This document shows, piece after piece, positions 8,229 through 18,029 of a stretch of DNA of 64,000 bases. Source of the stretch: an uncultured Clostridia bacterium (GTDB lineage: Bacteria > Bacillota > Clostridia > TANB77 > CAG-508); the NCBI GenBank assembly GCA_948896235.1, contig CAQUUC010000002.1, forward strand, positions 1 through 64,000, given 5' to 3'. The notes under the pieces were generated by a model that was not told the origin of the DNA, searched no databases, and saw nothing but the letters and a program-made list of their open reading frames with translations. A program made the translations under genes and the position numbers. Within the stretch, counting starts at the first letter, position 1. The number at the start of each line of letters is the position of its first letter.

Positions 8229-10184
8229 TTATTTTCCCATTAATTTCTCTAATACTAAAATAAACATCGCATGGCTCCAACCTAGTCCTATTACCCAGTT
8301 TCCAGTCATTGTGTTATTATCTACCTGTTCTGCTAAAAATCCGTGTTCTGTACTAGAATTTATTACAAAATTAAAGCATTCTTTTGCTTCTTTAATTTTT
8401 CTAACTTCTATATAATATAATGCCATCCAAAGTGTTGCAATCACCCAAGGATTACCATTTCTATAATGGTCACCTTCAAATCTTTTATAGCCCCCTGTAT
8501 ATGTACGTAAAGTTAAGTTTATTTTTTCTACTGTATTTACAACCTTTTTTTCTTTACTGGTAAACATATTAAATGGATAAGCTACACCTAATATACTTAT
8601 ATCCATTAATCTATCTTCTACATTTCTTACAAAGGTTTTTGAAGTTTCATCATATAGATTTTCTAGTACATATTTTTTCATTATTTCTAATTGTCTTTGA
8701 ATTATCCTTTTATGTCTTATTATGCTTTCTTGTTTTAATCTAATTCCTGCACCAGCTGTATCCTTTTCTATCACTTCATATATCTTAAGCATAGCCTCAT
8801 ATGCTCCATATATGCTTGCTATTGAATATAAACTAACTCCTTCATGCATTTCCCATAAATCATAGCTTACTTCTATCTTATCTAATTTATCTTTATATTC
8901 TTCTTCTAATTCCTTTTTTACTATGTCCTCTTCTTCTTTTATATCCATGATTTGTGTTATATATTTTTCTAGAAAATGTATAGCTTTTTCACACATCTTA
9001 TATGTATCTTTTAAAAACTTTTCATTTTTAGTTTTTTCATAATGATCATATACTCCATATACAACGCTTGCAGTTTCATCTATTTGATACCCCCAACAAG
9101 GCGCTAATCTTCCATCTGTGTAAAAACGTTGTTCCCACATTCCAGATTTGCTTTGAGTATTTTTACAAAAATTTTTATAAAATTTTTCTGTCTCTTTTTC
9201 CATATTTAAAATGTCTAGTGCTTTTGTAATAAATACAGCATCCCTTGGCCAACAATAAGAATATCTACCACAAGTAGTTAAAGCTTCATCTATTTCTACA
9301 CTTGCAGCTATGCCTCCAGTTGTATCATTTGTAAGAAGTGGATATAGTAATATTGTTCTTGTATATATGTTTTTTATTTTTCTTTCCCCATCAGTTTTTT
9401 CTTTTAATTCTATTGTAGTATGGTCTTTTACATATTTGTTCCAATATCTTTTTGTATTTAAAAGTTCTTTATCAAAATCGATTTTTCTTATTTTATCAAC
9501 TTCATTTTCTATTTCATCCATTTTGTAGTTCTCATTATTTTCATTTATCCAGATAAATATTTCAAGAGTTTTTTCTTCGTTTGGTTTTATAACTCCAATA
9601 TCAAAACTAATGCTTGAATCATGTGACATTCCTATATAATCTTTATCATTAATTACTCCTGAAGCAATATTATTACTTGTATCATTTATTTGATGACTAT
9701 ATAATTTAGTTTTTTTAGATGCTACTACAAATGAATAATCATGTGTATATTGAAGCATTCCTTGTTTTATTACTTTTGCACTTACAAAGTTATTTTCATT
9801 TGAAAGCAATTTTGAATGCAATAAGAACTTGACATCCAAATCAATACTATTTTCATTAATGAATTCATATTTTTTTACTAATACATTTTCTTTAATTGGA
9901 ATGAAATCTAACTGTTTAATTTTTAAATTGAAATAGGTATTTTTAATTTCTGTATTTAATATATTAGTATTTTCAGTATAGTATTGCCTATATTGATTAT
10001 TAATATCGTCATGTAAATTTACAAGTCCTGAATCATTTATCTTAAGCCCTGCATAGAAGTAATCAATAAATTGCTTATAATCTGGTGACTTATAGTATAA
10101 CCTTAATAATTCACCATTTTTAGTGAAACTTGCTACCATTTGTTTATTTCCTATTATTGCATCATTATAATACTTTGTTTTCAT
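8229..10184 (-). CDS. glycoside hydrolase family 15 (glucoamylase/trehalase-like)
   Basis: GH15 enzymes are inverting alpha-glucosidases that release glucose from starch-like glucans or trehalose. At 651 residues it has the usual two-part layout: an N-terminal beta-sandwich (about residues 1-250) and a C-terminal (alpha/alpha)6 barrel. Barrel motifs seen are GRYSYCWPRDAVFITKA, LAPCWGYQIDETASVV, LWEMHEGVSLYSIAS (acidic residues at the expected catalytic position), EGDHYRNGNPWVIATLW and GLGWSHAMFI. There is no signal peptide, so it is probably cytoplasmic and acts on storage glucan. The start ATG is preceded by GAGGAGAAA. The substrate cannot be fixed from sequence alone. Confidence 0.88.
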   Translation of the reverse strand: MKTKYYNDAIIGNKQMVASFTKNGELLRLYYKSPDYKQFIDYFYAGLKINDSGLVNLHDDINNQYRQYYTENTNILNTEIKNTYFNLKIKQLDFIPIKENVLVKKYEFINENSIDLDVKFLLHSKLLSNENNFVSAKVIKQGMLQYTHDYSFVVASKKTKLYSHQINDTSNNIASGVINDKDYIGMSHDSSISFDIGVIKPNEEKTLEIFIWINENNENYKMDEIENEVDKIRKIDFDKELLNTKRYWNKYVKDHTTIELKEKTDGERKIKNIYTRTILLYPLLTNDTTGGIAASVEIDEALTTCGRYSYCWPRDAVFITKALDILNMEKETEKFYKNFCKNTQSKSGMWEQRFYTDGRLAPCWGYQIDETASVVYGVYDHYEKTKNEKFLKDTYKMCEKAIHFLEKYITQIMDIKEEEDIVKKELEEEYKDKLDKIEVSYDLWEMHEGVSLYSIASIYGAYEAMLKIYEVIEKDTAGAGIRLKQESIIRHKRIIQRQLEIMKKYVLENLYDETSKTFVRNVEDRLMDISILGVAYPFNMFTSKEKKVVNTVEKINLTLRTYTGGYKRFEGDHYRNGNPWVIATLWMALYYIEVRKIKEAKECFNFVINSSTEHGFLAEQVDNNTMTGNWVIGLGWSHAMFILVLEKLMGK

Positions 10185-10207
10185 TTTACTTATTTCTCCT
10201 CTTTATG

Positions 10208-10236
10208 TTGACTTTATTTTGATTTTATGTTATATT
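10208..10236 (+). promoter_or_regulatory. promoter of the plus-strand RNA
   Basis: TTGACT (10208-10213) and TATATT (10231-10236) are separated by 17 bases. No protein-coding frame follows on the plus strand before the terminator at 10444. Confidence 0.6.
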
Positions 10237-10242
10237 ATTAAT

Positions 10243-10475
10243 ATGAATTGTTCATTTGTTCATAGGATTGTGCAGAAGCATAGAATAATATGCTTAAAGT
10301 TGGTGATTAACATTTAAAACATCATCATTTCCTTGCACAAAAAAACTGAATAAAATAAATAGAAAGTAAAATTTAACATGGAACTAGTTATATCCTTTTT
10401 GACTTAGAACCTGTCAAAATTTTGTCAACAGCTTTCTATTTCCCCCCGCTTCTAAGAAGCAGGGGTTTTTATTTT
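10243..10475 (+). ncRNA. putative structured non-coding RNA of about 230 nt
   Basis: The 290-base gap between two minus-strand genes contains a plus-strand promoter, paired segments and a strong plus-strand terminator, but no open frame. Pairings visible: TTGTGCA (10268) with TGCACAA (10333) closing a junction that holds GCATA/TATGC and TGGTGAT/ATCATCA hairpins; AAATAGAAAG (10357) with CTTTCTATTT (10432), a perfect 10-bp stem; and inside it TTTTGAC/GTCAAAA. Size and position fit a 6S-like or other housekeeping RNA, but I recognise no family consensus, so the identity stays open. Confidence 0.55.
10444..10475 (+). terminator. intrinsic terminator of the plus-strand RNA
   Basis: The stem CCCCGCTTC / GAAGC(A)GGGG with a TAA loop is followed by GTTTTTATTTTAT on the plus strand only. 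Its end touches the convergent stop codon of the exonuclease gene at 10474. Confidence 0.8.
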
Positions 10476-12121
10476 ATCCCTCTAAAATTTTTACTATTTG
10501 TGCTTCTAATTCTTTTATTTTTTCATTTATAGAAGCCACTTCTGCATCTTTTGCTTTTTCTCCGTATTATTTCTTCTTTTATTATTTCTGTCATATCACT
10601 AACTTCATCTTTTAGCTTTTGCATTCTTTCTATTACTTCTAATCTTACTGGTTTATATCTTGTAGGAAGTTCTACTCTGTTTGTTACTTTTATTTCATCA
10701 TTTAATTCATAGGTTTCTCCATAATCTGGTATTGTTACTGGTATTCCTGTTGTTTCTATTATTTTTTCTTTTAATACCTTTTGAGATTCTTCTTCACCAT
10801 GTACTAAAAAGATATGTTTTGGTTTTTTTATAAAGGAATATACAAAATTTAGTAACCATTCTTGGTCTGCGTGACCTGAATATCCTTCAATATATTCAAT
10901 TCTTGCATTTACAGATATTTCTTCTCCAAATATTTTTACCTTTTTTTCTCCATTTACAAGTTTACTTCCTAAAGTGCCTGGTGCTTGATATCCAACAAAC
11001 AATATTGTACTGTTTGGATTCCATAAGTTATGTTTTAAATGATGTTTTATACGTCCTACTTCACACATTCCACTTGCAGAAATAATTATTGAAGATTTAT
11101 TCATTTCATTTAATGCTTTTGATTCATCTGCAGTTTTTGTAAATTGTAAGCCTGGAAATTCTAGTGGATTATCTCCTTTTTCCATTTCTTCTTTTACATC
11201 ATCATCAAATAAATCCATATTTTCTCTAAAAATCTCAGTTGCAGATATTGCAAGTGGACTATCTACAAAAACTGGTACACTCATTAAGGTTTTATATTTT
11301 TTAATAAATTCTTCATCCTCTGTATTTTCCTTTAATTTATTTAGTTCATATACAATTTCTTGAGTTCTACCTACTGCAAATGAAGGAATTACAACTGTTC
11401 CACCTTTATCTAGTGTTTCAGATACTATGTTTAAAAACATTTCTGCTTTATCATCATTTCTCATATGTAATCTACTTCCATAGGTTGATTCCATTACTAA
11501 ATAATCTGCCGATTCAATCATTGTTGGTGATGCTAAAAGTGGAATATCATTATTTCCTAAGTCTCCTGTAAATACTGCTTTTTCTGTTTTTCCATTTTCA
11601 GTTACCCATACTTCTATAATACTTGAACCAAGCATATGACCTGCATCATTAAATCTTACTTTTATATTTTCATCTATTTCAATTATTTCGTCATATTTTA
11701 CACCTCTAAATAGCTCTAATGATTTAGTTGCTTGTTCTGCTGTATATAATGGAGGAAGTTCTTTTTTTCCTTCTCTCTTTCTTTTTTTGTTTCTCCATTC
11801 TATTTCCATTTCTTGAATATGTCCACTATCTGGTAGCATAATAGTACAAAGGTCACAGGTTGCTTTTGTTGCATATATTGGATTTCTATATCCCTCATTA
11901 TATAGTTTTGGTATTCTTCCTGAATGATCTATATGTGCATGAGTTAGTAGCATAAAATCAATACTTGATACCTCAAATAAAAATGGATCTTCATTTTCTT
12001 TTTCTTCTGTTGCTTTTCCTTGATACATTCCACAGTCTACTAAAAATTTTTTTCCTGCTGCTTCAACTAAGAAGTTTGAACCTGTTACAGTTTTTGCTGC
12101 TCCTAAAAATGTTATTTTCAT
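10474..12121 (-). CDS. beta-CASP metallo-beta-lactamase RNA exonuclease-like protein, +1 shift near the C-terminus
   Basis: This is a Ysh1/CPSF73-type nuclease. The metal-binding motif HAHIDHSGRIP, MESTYGSRLHM, the beta-CASP block with VFVDSPLA, and the C-terminal RMMBL part (YSGHADQEWLL, FLVHGE) are present. Read in the zero frame it ends after ATA CGG AGA (CGG at 10562-10564) in a Lys/Arg/Cys-rich tail that looks wrong. Reading CGGA as Gly gives a charged helical end (EKAKDAEVASINEKIKEL) that stops at 10474, exactly beside the terminator, for 548 residues in all. I start it at the ATG at 12121 (GGAAGGAAA upstream), where homology begins, not at 12172. RNA processing is inferred from the family. 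Confidence 0.87.
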
Positions 12122-12137
12122 AGAGTTTCCTTCCTTT

Positions 12138-13715
12138 CTAATTATTTTTAAATATTCTTGTAAGCTTTCCAAATTTCATTACAATTTTTTTCTTATCAAA
12201 TGTTGATATATTAATACTTTTTTCAAAAACATCTCCATCATATATATTGGCTCTCAAGCTTTCTGCATTTTGTTTTAGTTCAACTCCTACATTTTCTAAA
12301 GAAATAATTTTTGTTTTTAAAATATTCATTATAATTTCATTGTTTGTATTTTCTTCATTTGTTATAATGTTAAGTACTTTTAAATCATATGCTTTTTTTA
12401 TTAATAACTTTTCTAAAGTTTCTAGTTCTTCTTTTAATTGTTTTAAATCTTTTATTTGTTCTGTTTCTGTAATATAAATTAAATTATAATATCTTAGCAT
12501 ATATAATAAATTTACTATTTCTTCTTTTTCTTTTGCCTTTTCTATTTTCATTTCAAAACATTTTATAAATGCCTTTTGTAATTTTACTAGATATTTAAAT
12601 TTATTTTTTTCTTGCTTTGTTTCATCTATGTCTTCTAGTAATTCCAACTGTTTTTCTAAATTATCTTTTGTTTGTATATAATATTTAGGATCTAAAAATT
12701 TGTTATTTTCTTCTATTGTTTGGAGTTCTTTTTTTCTTTCTTTATTTAAAATTTCTGTTAAATGGCTTATACTAAAAATTTTATTGTACATAGCTCTTTT
12801 TTCATTTCTTTTTTTATATTCTTCTTCTAATAATTTTTTATCATTTAATATTTTATCTATATCATTTATTCTATTTAATGCTTGCTTTTTTATTGTAGAT
12901 ATCTCATTTAACAATAATTCCTTATCTTGTAGCCTTTCTAATTCTTTTTGTAAAATTTCTTTTTCATCTAGTAAACGTCTTTTTTCTGCTTCATTTTTTC
13001 TAGTACAAATGATAATAGAAATTTTATAAATTAAATTTAATATCTCCTTTGCATTTTTTTCACCATAAACTTTAGTTAATTTATCTTCTGTAACTTTTAT
13101 ATGGTCAATTATTTCTTCTGTATGAACTAAATTTTTTATAAAATCAATTCCTAATAAATATATTAAATTTTGATAAATAAGATTTGTAGTAATCTCTGGT
13201 ATTTCTCTATTTAATGTGTTCCAATTCCATCCATTAAAATCACGTAATACCTCTATATTATTAATATTTTCTCCTGTATTTATAAGTGCTGATAAAGCAT
13301 TTCTGATTAGATTATATTTTTCATCTAAAAAGATTTGTTTATCATCAACTTTATAAAGAGTATACAAAAGCAAGCTTTCATTTGGATACATTAAATAAAT
13401 AGTGTTTTCTAATTTATTTACAAAAAATTTACTTCCCTTGTCAATTTCTTGTACTTCTTGTTTACCTTCTTCTACAATAATAATTTTTTTGCACTTTTCT
13501 TTAATAATTCTTAAAATATCTTCAATATAAATCTTCTTATCAGCAACAATTCTTTTAACTGTACTATAATCTTCATAAGCATTTTCTATTTTGTATAACA
13601 TAGAAAGGAGAAGATTTTTTACATCTACAGAAAAATCTTTATTTTCAAGTATTTTTTCTAATTGATTATTATAATCTCTAGAATTAAATTTTGAAAATAA
13701 TTTTTCTGTATTCAT
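12138..13715 (-). CDS. hypothetical coiled-coil protein
   Basis: I do not recognise the 525-residue product. It is Lys/Glu/Ile/Leu-rich with no signal peptide or membrane segment. Residues 1-200 are mixed alpha-helical (MNTEKLFSKFNSRDYN start). Residues 200-450 have long heptad-like stretches (EKRRLLDEKEILQKEL, then KEKEEIVNLLYML) typical of coiled coils. The last 50 residues are predicted strands. The ATG is preceded by GAAAGGAGAA. It lies in line between ftsK and the beta-CASP exonuclease on the same strand, so a link to chromosome or RNA metabolism is possible but unsupported. No in-frame CGG occurs in 1.5 kb. Confidence 0.75.
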   Translation of the reverse strand: MNTEKLFSKFNSRDYNNQLEKILENKDFSVDVKNLLLSMLYKIENAYEDYSTVKRIVADKKIYIEDILRIIKEKCKKIIIVEEGKQEVQEIDKGSKFFVNKLENTIYLMYPNESLLLYTLYKVDDKQIFLDEKYNLIRNALSALINTGENINNIEVLRDFNGWNWNTLNREIPEITTNLIYQNLIYLLGIDFIKNLVHTEEIIDHIKVTEDKLTKVYGEKNAKEILNLIYKISIIICTRKNEAEKRRLLDEKEILQKELERLQDKELLLNEISTIKKQALNRINDIDKILNDKKLLEEEYKKRNEKRAMYNKIFSISHLTEILNKERKKELQTIEENNKFLDPKYYIQTKDNLEKQLELLEDIDETKQEKNKFKYLVKLQKAFIKCFEMKIEKAKEKEEIVNLLYMLRYYNLIYITETEQIKDLKQLKEELETLEKLLIKKAYDLKVLNIITNEENTNNEIIMNILKTKIISLENVGVELKQNAESLRANIYDGDVFEKSINISTFDKKKIVMKFGKLTRIFKNN

Positions 13716-13826
13716 ACTCTTCTCCTTTCTAAAAGTGTAGCATTTAAAACTGTTTACTTTCCATTATTCAATTTAAGCAATTCATTTTCATTTAGTAATA
13801 TATTTACATTATTCAATTTTTATATA

Positions 13827-16226
13827 CTACTCTTCAGTAGTTGTTTTTGTCATATTAAGTTCTTGCCATCTTTCTTTGGTCATTAGTACCTCTCTAGGTT
13901 TGCTACCTTGGTATCCTGAAATAATGCCTCTTTCTTCCATTTGATCAATAATACGACCAGCACGTGCATATCCAACTTTAAATCTTCTTTGTATAAATGA
14001 TGTTGATGCTTGTCCTGTTTCTATTACTGTTTCAATTGCATCATTTAAAAATGGATCTGTATCATCATCACAATCTTCTCTTTCTAATTCTTTATCCGTA
14101 GAATTTGCTTTTTCTATTGTTTCTATTATATCCTCACTATATTGTACTTCTCCATTGGATTTTAAGAAATCAACTATTTTTTCTACTTCTTTGTCAGATA
14201 CAAATGCTCCTTGTAATCTTGTAGGTTTTGGAGCTCCTGATGGATAAAATAGCATATCACCTTTACCTAAAAGTTTCTCTGCACCTACCATATCAAGTAT
14301 TGTTCTTGAATCTACTTGTGAAGATACCGCAAATGCAATTCTTGAAGGAATATTTGCTTTAATTATACCTGTGATAACATCTACAGATGGTCTTTGTGTC
14401 GCAATAACCAGATGCATTCCTGCCGCTCTTGCCATTTGTGCCAATCTACAAATAGCATCTTCAACATCTTTTGCTGCTACCATCATAAGATCTGCAAGTT
14501 CGTCTATAATTATTACTATTTGTGGTAATTTTTCAGCTGACCCTTCTTTTTCTATTGCCTCATTATAACCATTAATATCTCTAACTCCCTTAGTTGCAAA
14601 TAAACTATATCTATTAACCATTTCTTGTACTGCCCAAGATAATGCTCCTGCAGCTTTTTTAGGGTCTGTTACAACAGGGATAAGTAAGTGTGGTATTCCA
14701 TTATATACAGATAATTCAACTACTTTAGGATCTACCATTAATAGTTTTACTTCACTTGGCTTTGCTTTATATATGATGCTTGTTATTAAAGTATTTATAC
14801 ATACACTTTTTCCAGAGCCTGTCGAACCTGCGATAAGTACGTGTGGCATCTTTGCAATATCTGTTACTACTTCATTACCCGCAACATCTTTTCCGAGTGC
14901 AAATGCTAGTTTTGATTTGTGGTCTACAAAGCTATTCGTCTGTAATATATCTCTTAAATGCACCATTTCTGTTTCTGTGTTTGGTACTTCTATTCCTACT
15001 GCTTGTTTTCCAGGTATAGGTGCCTCAATACGAATAGAAGCTGCTGCAAGATTTAGAGCTATATCATCTGCTAGGTTTGCAATTTTACTTACTCTTACAC
15101 CTTCTGCTGGTTTTAATTCGTATCTTGTAATAGCAGGTCCAACTGATACATTTTCCACCTTAGCTGATACTCCAAAACTATATAAGGTTTTTTGAAGCTT
15201 TGTAGCATTGTCTGCTATAGCCTTTTTTCCCCCTCTTAAGCTTCTTCCTTCACCTTCACTTAATAATTCGATTGGTGGAAACTCATAATGTTCATCTTCC
15301 ACTGTTAAAGCATGTTCTAATTGTAATACTTCTTTACTCTTATCTTCTTTTACAGGTTCTTCTGTTTTAAACAAATTTGCTTCTATCTCATTTGGAGATG
15401 GTTTCTTTTTATCTTCCATACCTAAAGGAAATAAATCATCTTCACTATGGTCATATTTCTTTAATTTTGGTGGTTTATCATTTAAATTTATTGTTATCTG
15501 GTCATCATCTAGCGGAATATCAATTGATTCTTTCCCGTGGACTTTCTTTATCTCTTTTTTGTTCATCTTTTTAGGTTTGTCTTCAACTACATTTTCGTAT
15601 GTTTCTTCATACTCATCTTCTTCTAATCTTCTCTGTTTTCTTTCTTCTTTTCTCTCTTCCATACTTTCTACTGCATTTGTAATATATTTTGCAGGATGAA
15701 TTCCAAACATAAATATTAGCACTAAAATTGCAACCCCTATTGAAAGAATTATTGCCCCTGTAGTTCCTAACAAATTAACCATTGGTAAACCGAGAATTGC
15801 TCCTGCTACTCCACCACCAATGTTTTTTTGTCCTAATTCATAGCTTTGTTTTAAAATAGATCCAAATTCGGCATTTATATCTATGTTTCCTACTGACAAT
15901 TGATATACAAACATTATAACTGCAATACACATTAGAAATATTCCATATTGTACTAATTTAGGTGATAATGTTTCCTTTTTTTCACAAGCCAAGTTTATTG
16001 CAATTGCAAAAGTTCCAATAGGTAGTATATATTTCATCCATCCTATAATTCCACCTAGCAATGGACTTAAGGTTTTTCCTATATATCCAGAGCTTGTATA
16101 TATTAATACTACTAGCAATATACTAATAATAATCATAGATACTACTGCTAAATCTATATCTACTCTATTTTGTTTTTTTCTACTATTCTTTTTTGCTCCA
16201 GTTTTCTTTCTTTTTGCTTTTGCCAT
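13827..16226 (-). CDS. ftsK: FtsK/SpoIIIE family DNA translocase
   Basis: FtsK/SpoIIIE pumps chromosomal DNA through the division or spore septum. The 799-residue protein has an N-terminal membrane domain with about four helices (residues 25-170), then an acidic/basic linker (175-320). The RecA-like motor follows, with Walker A (AGSTGSGKSV), Walker B (IIIDELADLMM) and ATQRPSVDVITG. The last 65 residues form the winged-helix gamma domain (TSFIQRRFKVGYARAGRIID) that reads polar DNA sequences. The start follows GGAAGAAAG. Whether it is the vegetative (SftA/FtsK) or sporulation paralogue cannot be told from the sequence. There is no in-frame CGG. Confidence 0.95.
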   Translation of the reverse strand: MAKAKRKKTGAKKNSRKKQNRVDIDLAVVSMIIISILLVVLIYTSSGYIGKTLSPLLGGIIGWMKYILPIGTFAIAINLACEKKETLSPKLVQYGIFLMCIAVIMFVYQLSVGNIDINAEFGSILKQSYELGQKNIGGGVAGAILGLPMVNLLGTTGAIILSIGVAILVLIFMFGIHPAKYITNAVESMEERKEERKQRRLEEDEYEETYENVVEDKPKKMNKKEIKKVHGKESIDIPLDDDQITINLNDKPPKLKKYDHSEDDLFPLGMEDKKKPSPNEIEANLFKTEEPVKEDKSKEVLQLEHALTVEDEHYEFPPIELLSEGEGRSLRGGKKAIADNATKLQKTLYSFGVSAKVENVSVGPAITRYELKPAEGVRVSKIANLADDIALNLAAASIRIEAPIPGKQAVGIEVPNTETEMVHLRDILQTNSFVDHKSKLAFALGKDVAGNEVVTDIAKMPHVLIAGSTGSGKSVCINTLITSIIYKAKPSEVKLLMVDPKVVELSVYNGIPHLLIPVVTDPKKAAGALSWAVQEMVNRYSLFATKGVRDINGYNEAIEKEGSAEKLPQIVIIIDELADLMMVAAKDVEDAICRLAQMARAAGMHLVIATQRPSVDVITGIIKANIPSRIAFAVSSQVDSRTILDMVGAEKLLGKGDMLFYPSGAPKPTRLQGAFVSDKEVEKIVDFLKSNGEVQYSEDIIETIEKANSTDKELEREDCDDDTDPFLNDAIETVIETGQASTSFIQRRFKVGYARAGRIIDQMEERGIISGYQGSKPREVLMTKERWQELNMTKTTTEE

Positions 16227-16247
16227 TTATTCTTTCTTCCTTTCTTA

Positions 16248-16301
16248 AAAAAAACAGAAATCGGCAGGTCTTACCTACGACCTTTTATTTTTCCGATTTC
16301 T
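16248..16301 (-). terminator. terminator of the rsmD / ATPase-like unit
   Basis: On the minus strand AGAAATCGG pairs with CCGATTTCT and is followed by GTTTTTTTT. A smaller GGTC/GACC hairpin lies inside. It separates this unit from ftsK. Confidence 0.7.
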
Positions 16302-16311
16302 GACATTAGAT

Positions 16312-16750
16312 TTATTTTAATTCTTTTCTATTATTTTGAACTGTTTTTAGAGCATCTTCTAAAACAACTTCGATTTTTTCTAGAAGATTGTCAGCATAAT
16401 CTTTTGTACCTTTTGATATTTCTCTAGACATTTCATTTGCTGTTTCAATTATTTGAGCTTTTTGCTCATATGCTTTTCTTGTAATTTCATGTTCATCTAT
16501 CATAGATATAATTCTATTTTCTGCTTCTTTTACAATATCTTCTGCTTCTTTACCGAGCTTCTGCAAGTATTCTTGCTCTTTCTTCTTTAACCCATTTAGC
16601 TTGTTTTAGTTCATCTGGAAGTTTTATTCTTATTTCTTTAATAATATCTAAAAAAGCTTCTTTATCTACAATACCTTTACCTGAAAATGGTATTGTTTTG
16701 CTTTTTTCTAATTCTTCTTCTAAAGTTTCTAATAGTGTAAATATTTCCAT
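16312..16750 (-). CDS. Clostridial ATPase-like coiled-coil protein, +1 shift at CGGT
   Basis: The product belongs to a small coiled-coil family that in Clostridia commonly sits beside rsmD and is often labelled ATPase, with similarity to the ATP synthase b subunit and DivIVA; its role is unknown. The N-terminal part (MEIFTLLETLEEELE, SGKGIVDKEAFLDII, KLPDELKQAKWVKEERARI) and the C-terminal helix (EAEDIVKEAENRII onward) lie in different frames. The junction is GCA GAA GCT CGG TAA (CGG at 16553-16555): in the zero frame a stop follows CGG at once. Skipping the C reads GCT GGT AAA GAA GCA and keeps the heptads in register, giving 145 residues. It lies 3 bases after rsmD. Confidence 0.85.
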
Positions 16751-16753
16751 TTT

Positions 16754-17308
16754 TTACCCCTTTCGATTCAAGAATATAAGATTAACTCTTCCATATCTTC
16801 TCAAATCATATACCTTAACATTTAGTTTGTTTAAATTTTCTAATTCTCTTTTTTCATTATCAGTTTCTAAAATAATAATACCATCATCTGCTAATAAATT
16901 AAATTCAATAATATATTTAATACTACTTACTGCGATATCTAAAGCATATGGTGGATCAATAAATATTACCTCGAATTTTTGACCTTGTAATAACTCTAAT
17001 GTTTTCTTATAATCATTTTTTATAACCTTAGCCTTTTCTTCTAGATGTGTTTTCCTTATGTTCTTATTAATAATCTGTATCGCCTCATAAGATTTATCAC
17101 ACATTATACAAGCTTTTGCTCCTCTGCTTAAAGCTTCTATTCCTAGTGCTCCACTTCCCGAAAACAAATCGAGAACATTTGCATCTACTATGTTACATTG
17201 TATGATGTTAAATAACGCTTCTTTAACTCTATCAAGAGTAGGTCTTGTGTTATTTCCTTCAAGCGTTTCTAAATTAGTTCCTCTCGCAGTTCCACTAATT
17301 ACTCTCAT
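16754..17308 (-). CDS. rsmD: 16S rRNA (guanine-966-N2)-methyltransferase
   Basis: RsmD methylates G966 of 16S rRNA in the assembling small subunit. At 184 residues it has the expected size. The SAM-binding motif is DLFSGSGALGIEALSRGA and the catalytic N6/N2-type motif is DPPY (IFIDPPYALD). The N-terminus MRVISGTARG is typical. An AGGAAGG ribosome binding site precedes the ATG. It is co-transcribed with the downstream ATPase-like gene. The one CGG inside the SAM motif spans codons (TCG GGA). Confidence 0.95.
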   Translation of the reverse strand: MRVISGTARGTNLETLEGNNTRPTLDRVKEALFNIIQCNIVDANVLDLFSGSGALGIEALSRGAKACIMCDKSYEAIQIINKNIRKTHLEEKAKVIKNDYKKTLELLQGQKFEVIFIDPPYALDIAVSSIKYIIEFNLLADDGIIILETDNEKRELENLNKLNVKVYDLRRYGRVNLIFLNRKG

Positions 17309-17421
17309 TCTATACCTTCCTATGATATATCTATTTTATTCTTTTTTTCTAATAAGTCAATAGTAATAATAGAATTGTAATATACATTTAACAAATTTGT
17401 AACAGATAATAATTCTATAAA

Positions 17422-17455
17422 AAAATATAAAGACACTACTATGTCTTTATATTTT
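17422..17455. terminator. terminator after divIVA, 14-bp perfect stem
   Basis: AAAATATAAAGACA and TGTCTTTATATTTT flank a 6-base loop, with A/T runs on both sides. It lies just after the divIVA stop on the minus strand. Confidence 0.75.
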
Positions 17456-17463
17456 CTTTTGTG

Positions 17464-17913
17464 TTATTCCTTATTAATTTCTTTTAACATTTCTAATTGT
17501 GAAATAAGTAAAGATTCCATTTTTGCTTTATAAACATCAAATTGTTTTTGTGCATCTTCCAATTCTTTTCTCTTCACCATAATTTCTTGTTCTAATCTTA
17601 GCGCTTCACTTTGTGCAGAATTTTTTGCGTCTATAATAATTTGTTCTGCTTGTTGTTTTGCAACATTTTTTACTTCTTCTGCAGTAGATTGTGCCATAAG
17701 TAATGTACTTTGTAAAGTATTCTCTATAGTTTTGTAATGTGCTATATCTTCATTTAATTGTTCGATTTTTTCTCTAGATTCTGTATTTTCTTTGTACATT
17801 TTTTCATAATCAGTAGTTAGTAAATCTAGAAATTCATCTACTTCTTCTACATTGTATCCATTAACCATTTGTTTTGAAAATTTCTTATTTTCTATTTCTA
17901 GTGGTGTTATCAT
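17464..17913 (-). CDS. divIVA: DivIVA-domain cell-division/polarity protein
   Basis: DivIVA proteins bind negatively curved membrane at septa and poles and recruit division or sporulation partners. The conserved N-terminal membrane-binding domain is clear (ITPLEIENKKFSKQMVNGYN, VDEFLDLL). After it comes a continuous coiled coil to the end (149 residues). It is in the classical neighbourhood with sepF and has a start ATG after GGGGAGAG. I cannot tell whether it is the polar DivIVA or a GpsB-like paralogue; the length favours DivIVA. Confidence 0.9.
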   Translation of the reverse strand: MITPLEIENKKFSKQMVNGYNVEEVDEFLDLLTTDYEKMYKENTESREKIEQLNEDIAHYKTIENTLQSTLLMAQSTAEEVKNVAKQQAEQIIIDAKNSAQSEALRLEQEIMVKRKELEDAQKQFDVYKAKMESLLISQLEMLKEINKE

Positions 17914-18029
17914 AAACTCTCCCCATTTCTTTTATCGTTTAACAAATTTTTTTATATTTATTAAAAAACGGACGCATAATCATTTAATGGATTTTCTCCA
18001 AATAAATTAACATCCGAATTTTATATATT

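Noticed and set aside
10903..11571. Plus-strand open frames inside the exonuclease gene
   Set aside because: They are antisense shadows of an AT-rich gene: Leu/Phe/His-rich, with no ribosome binding site and no homology.
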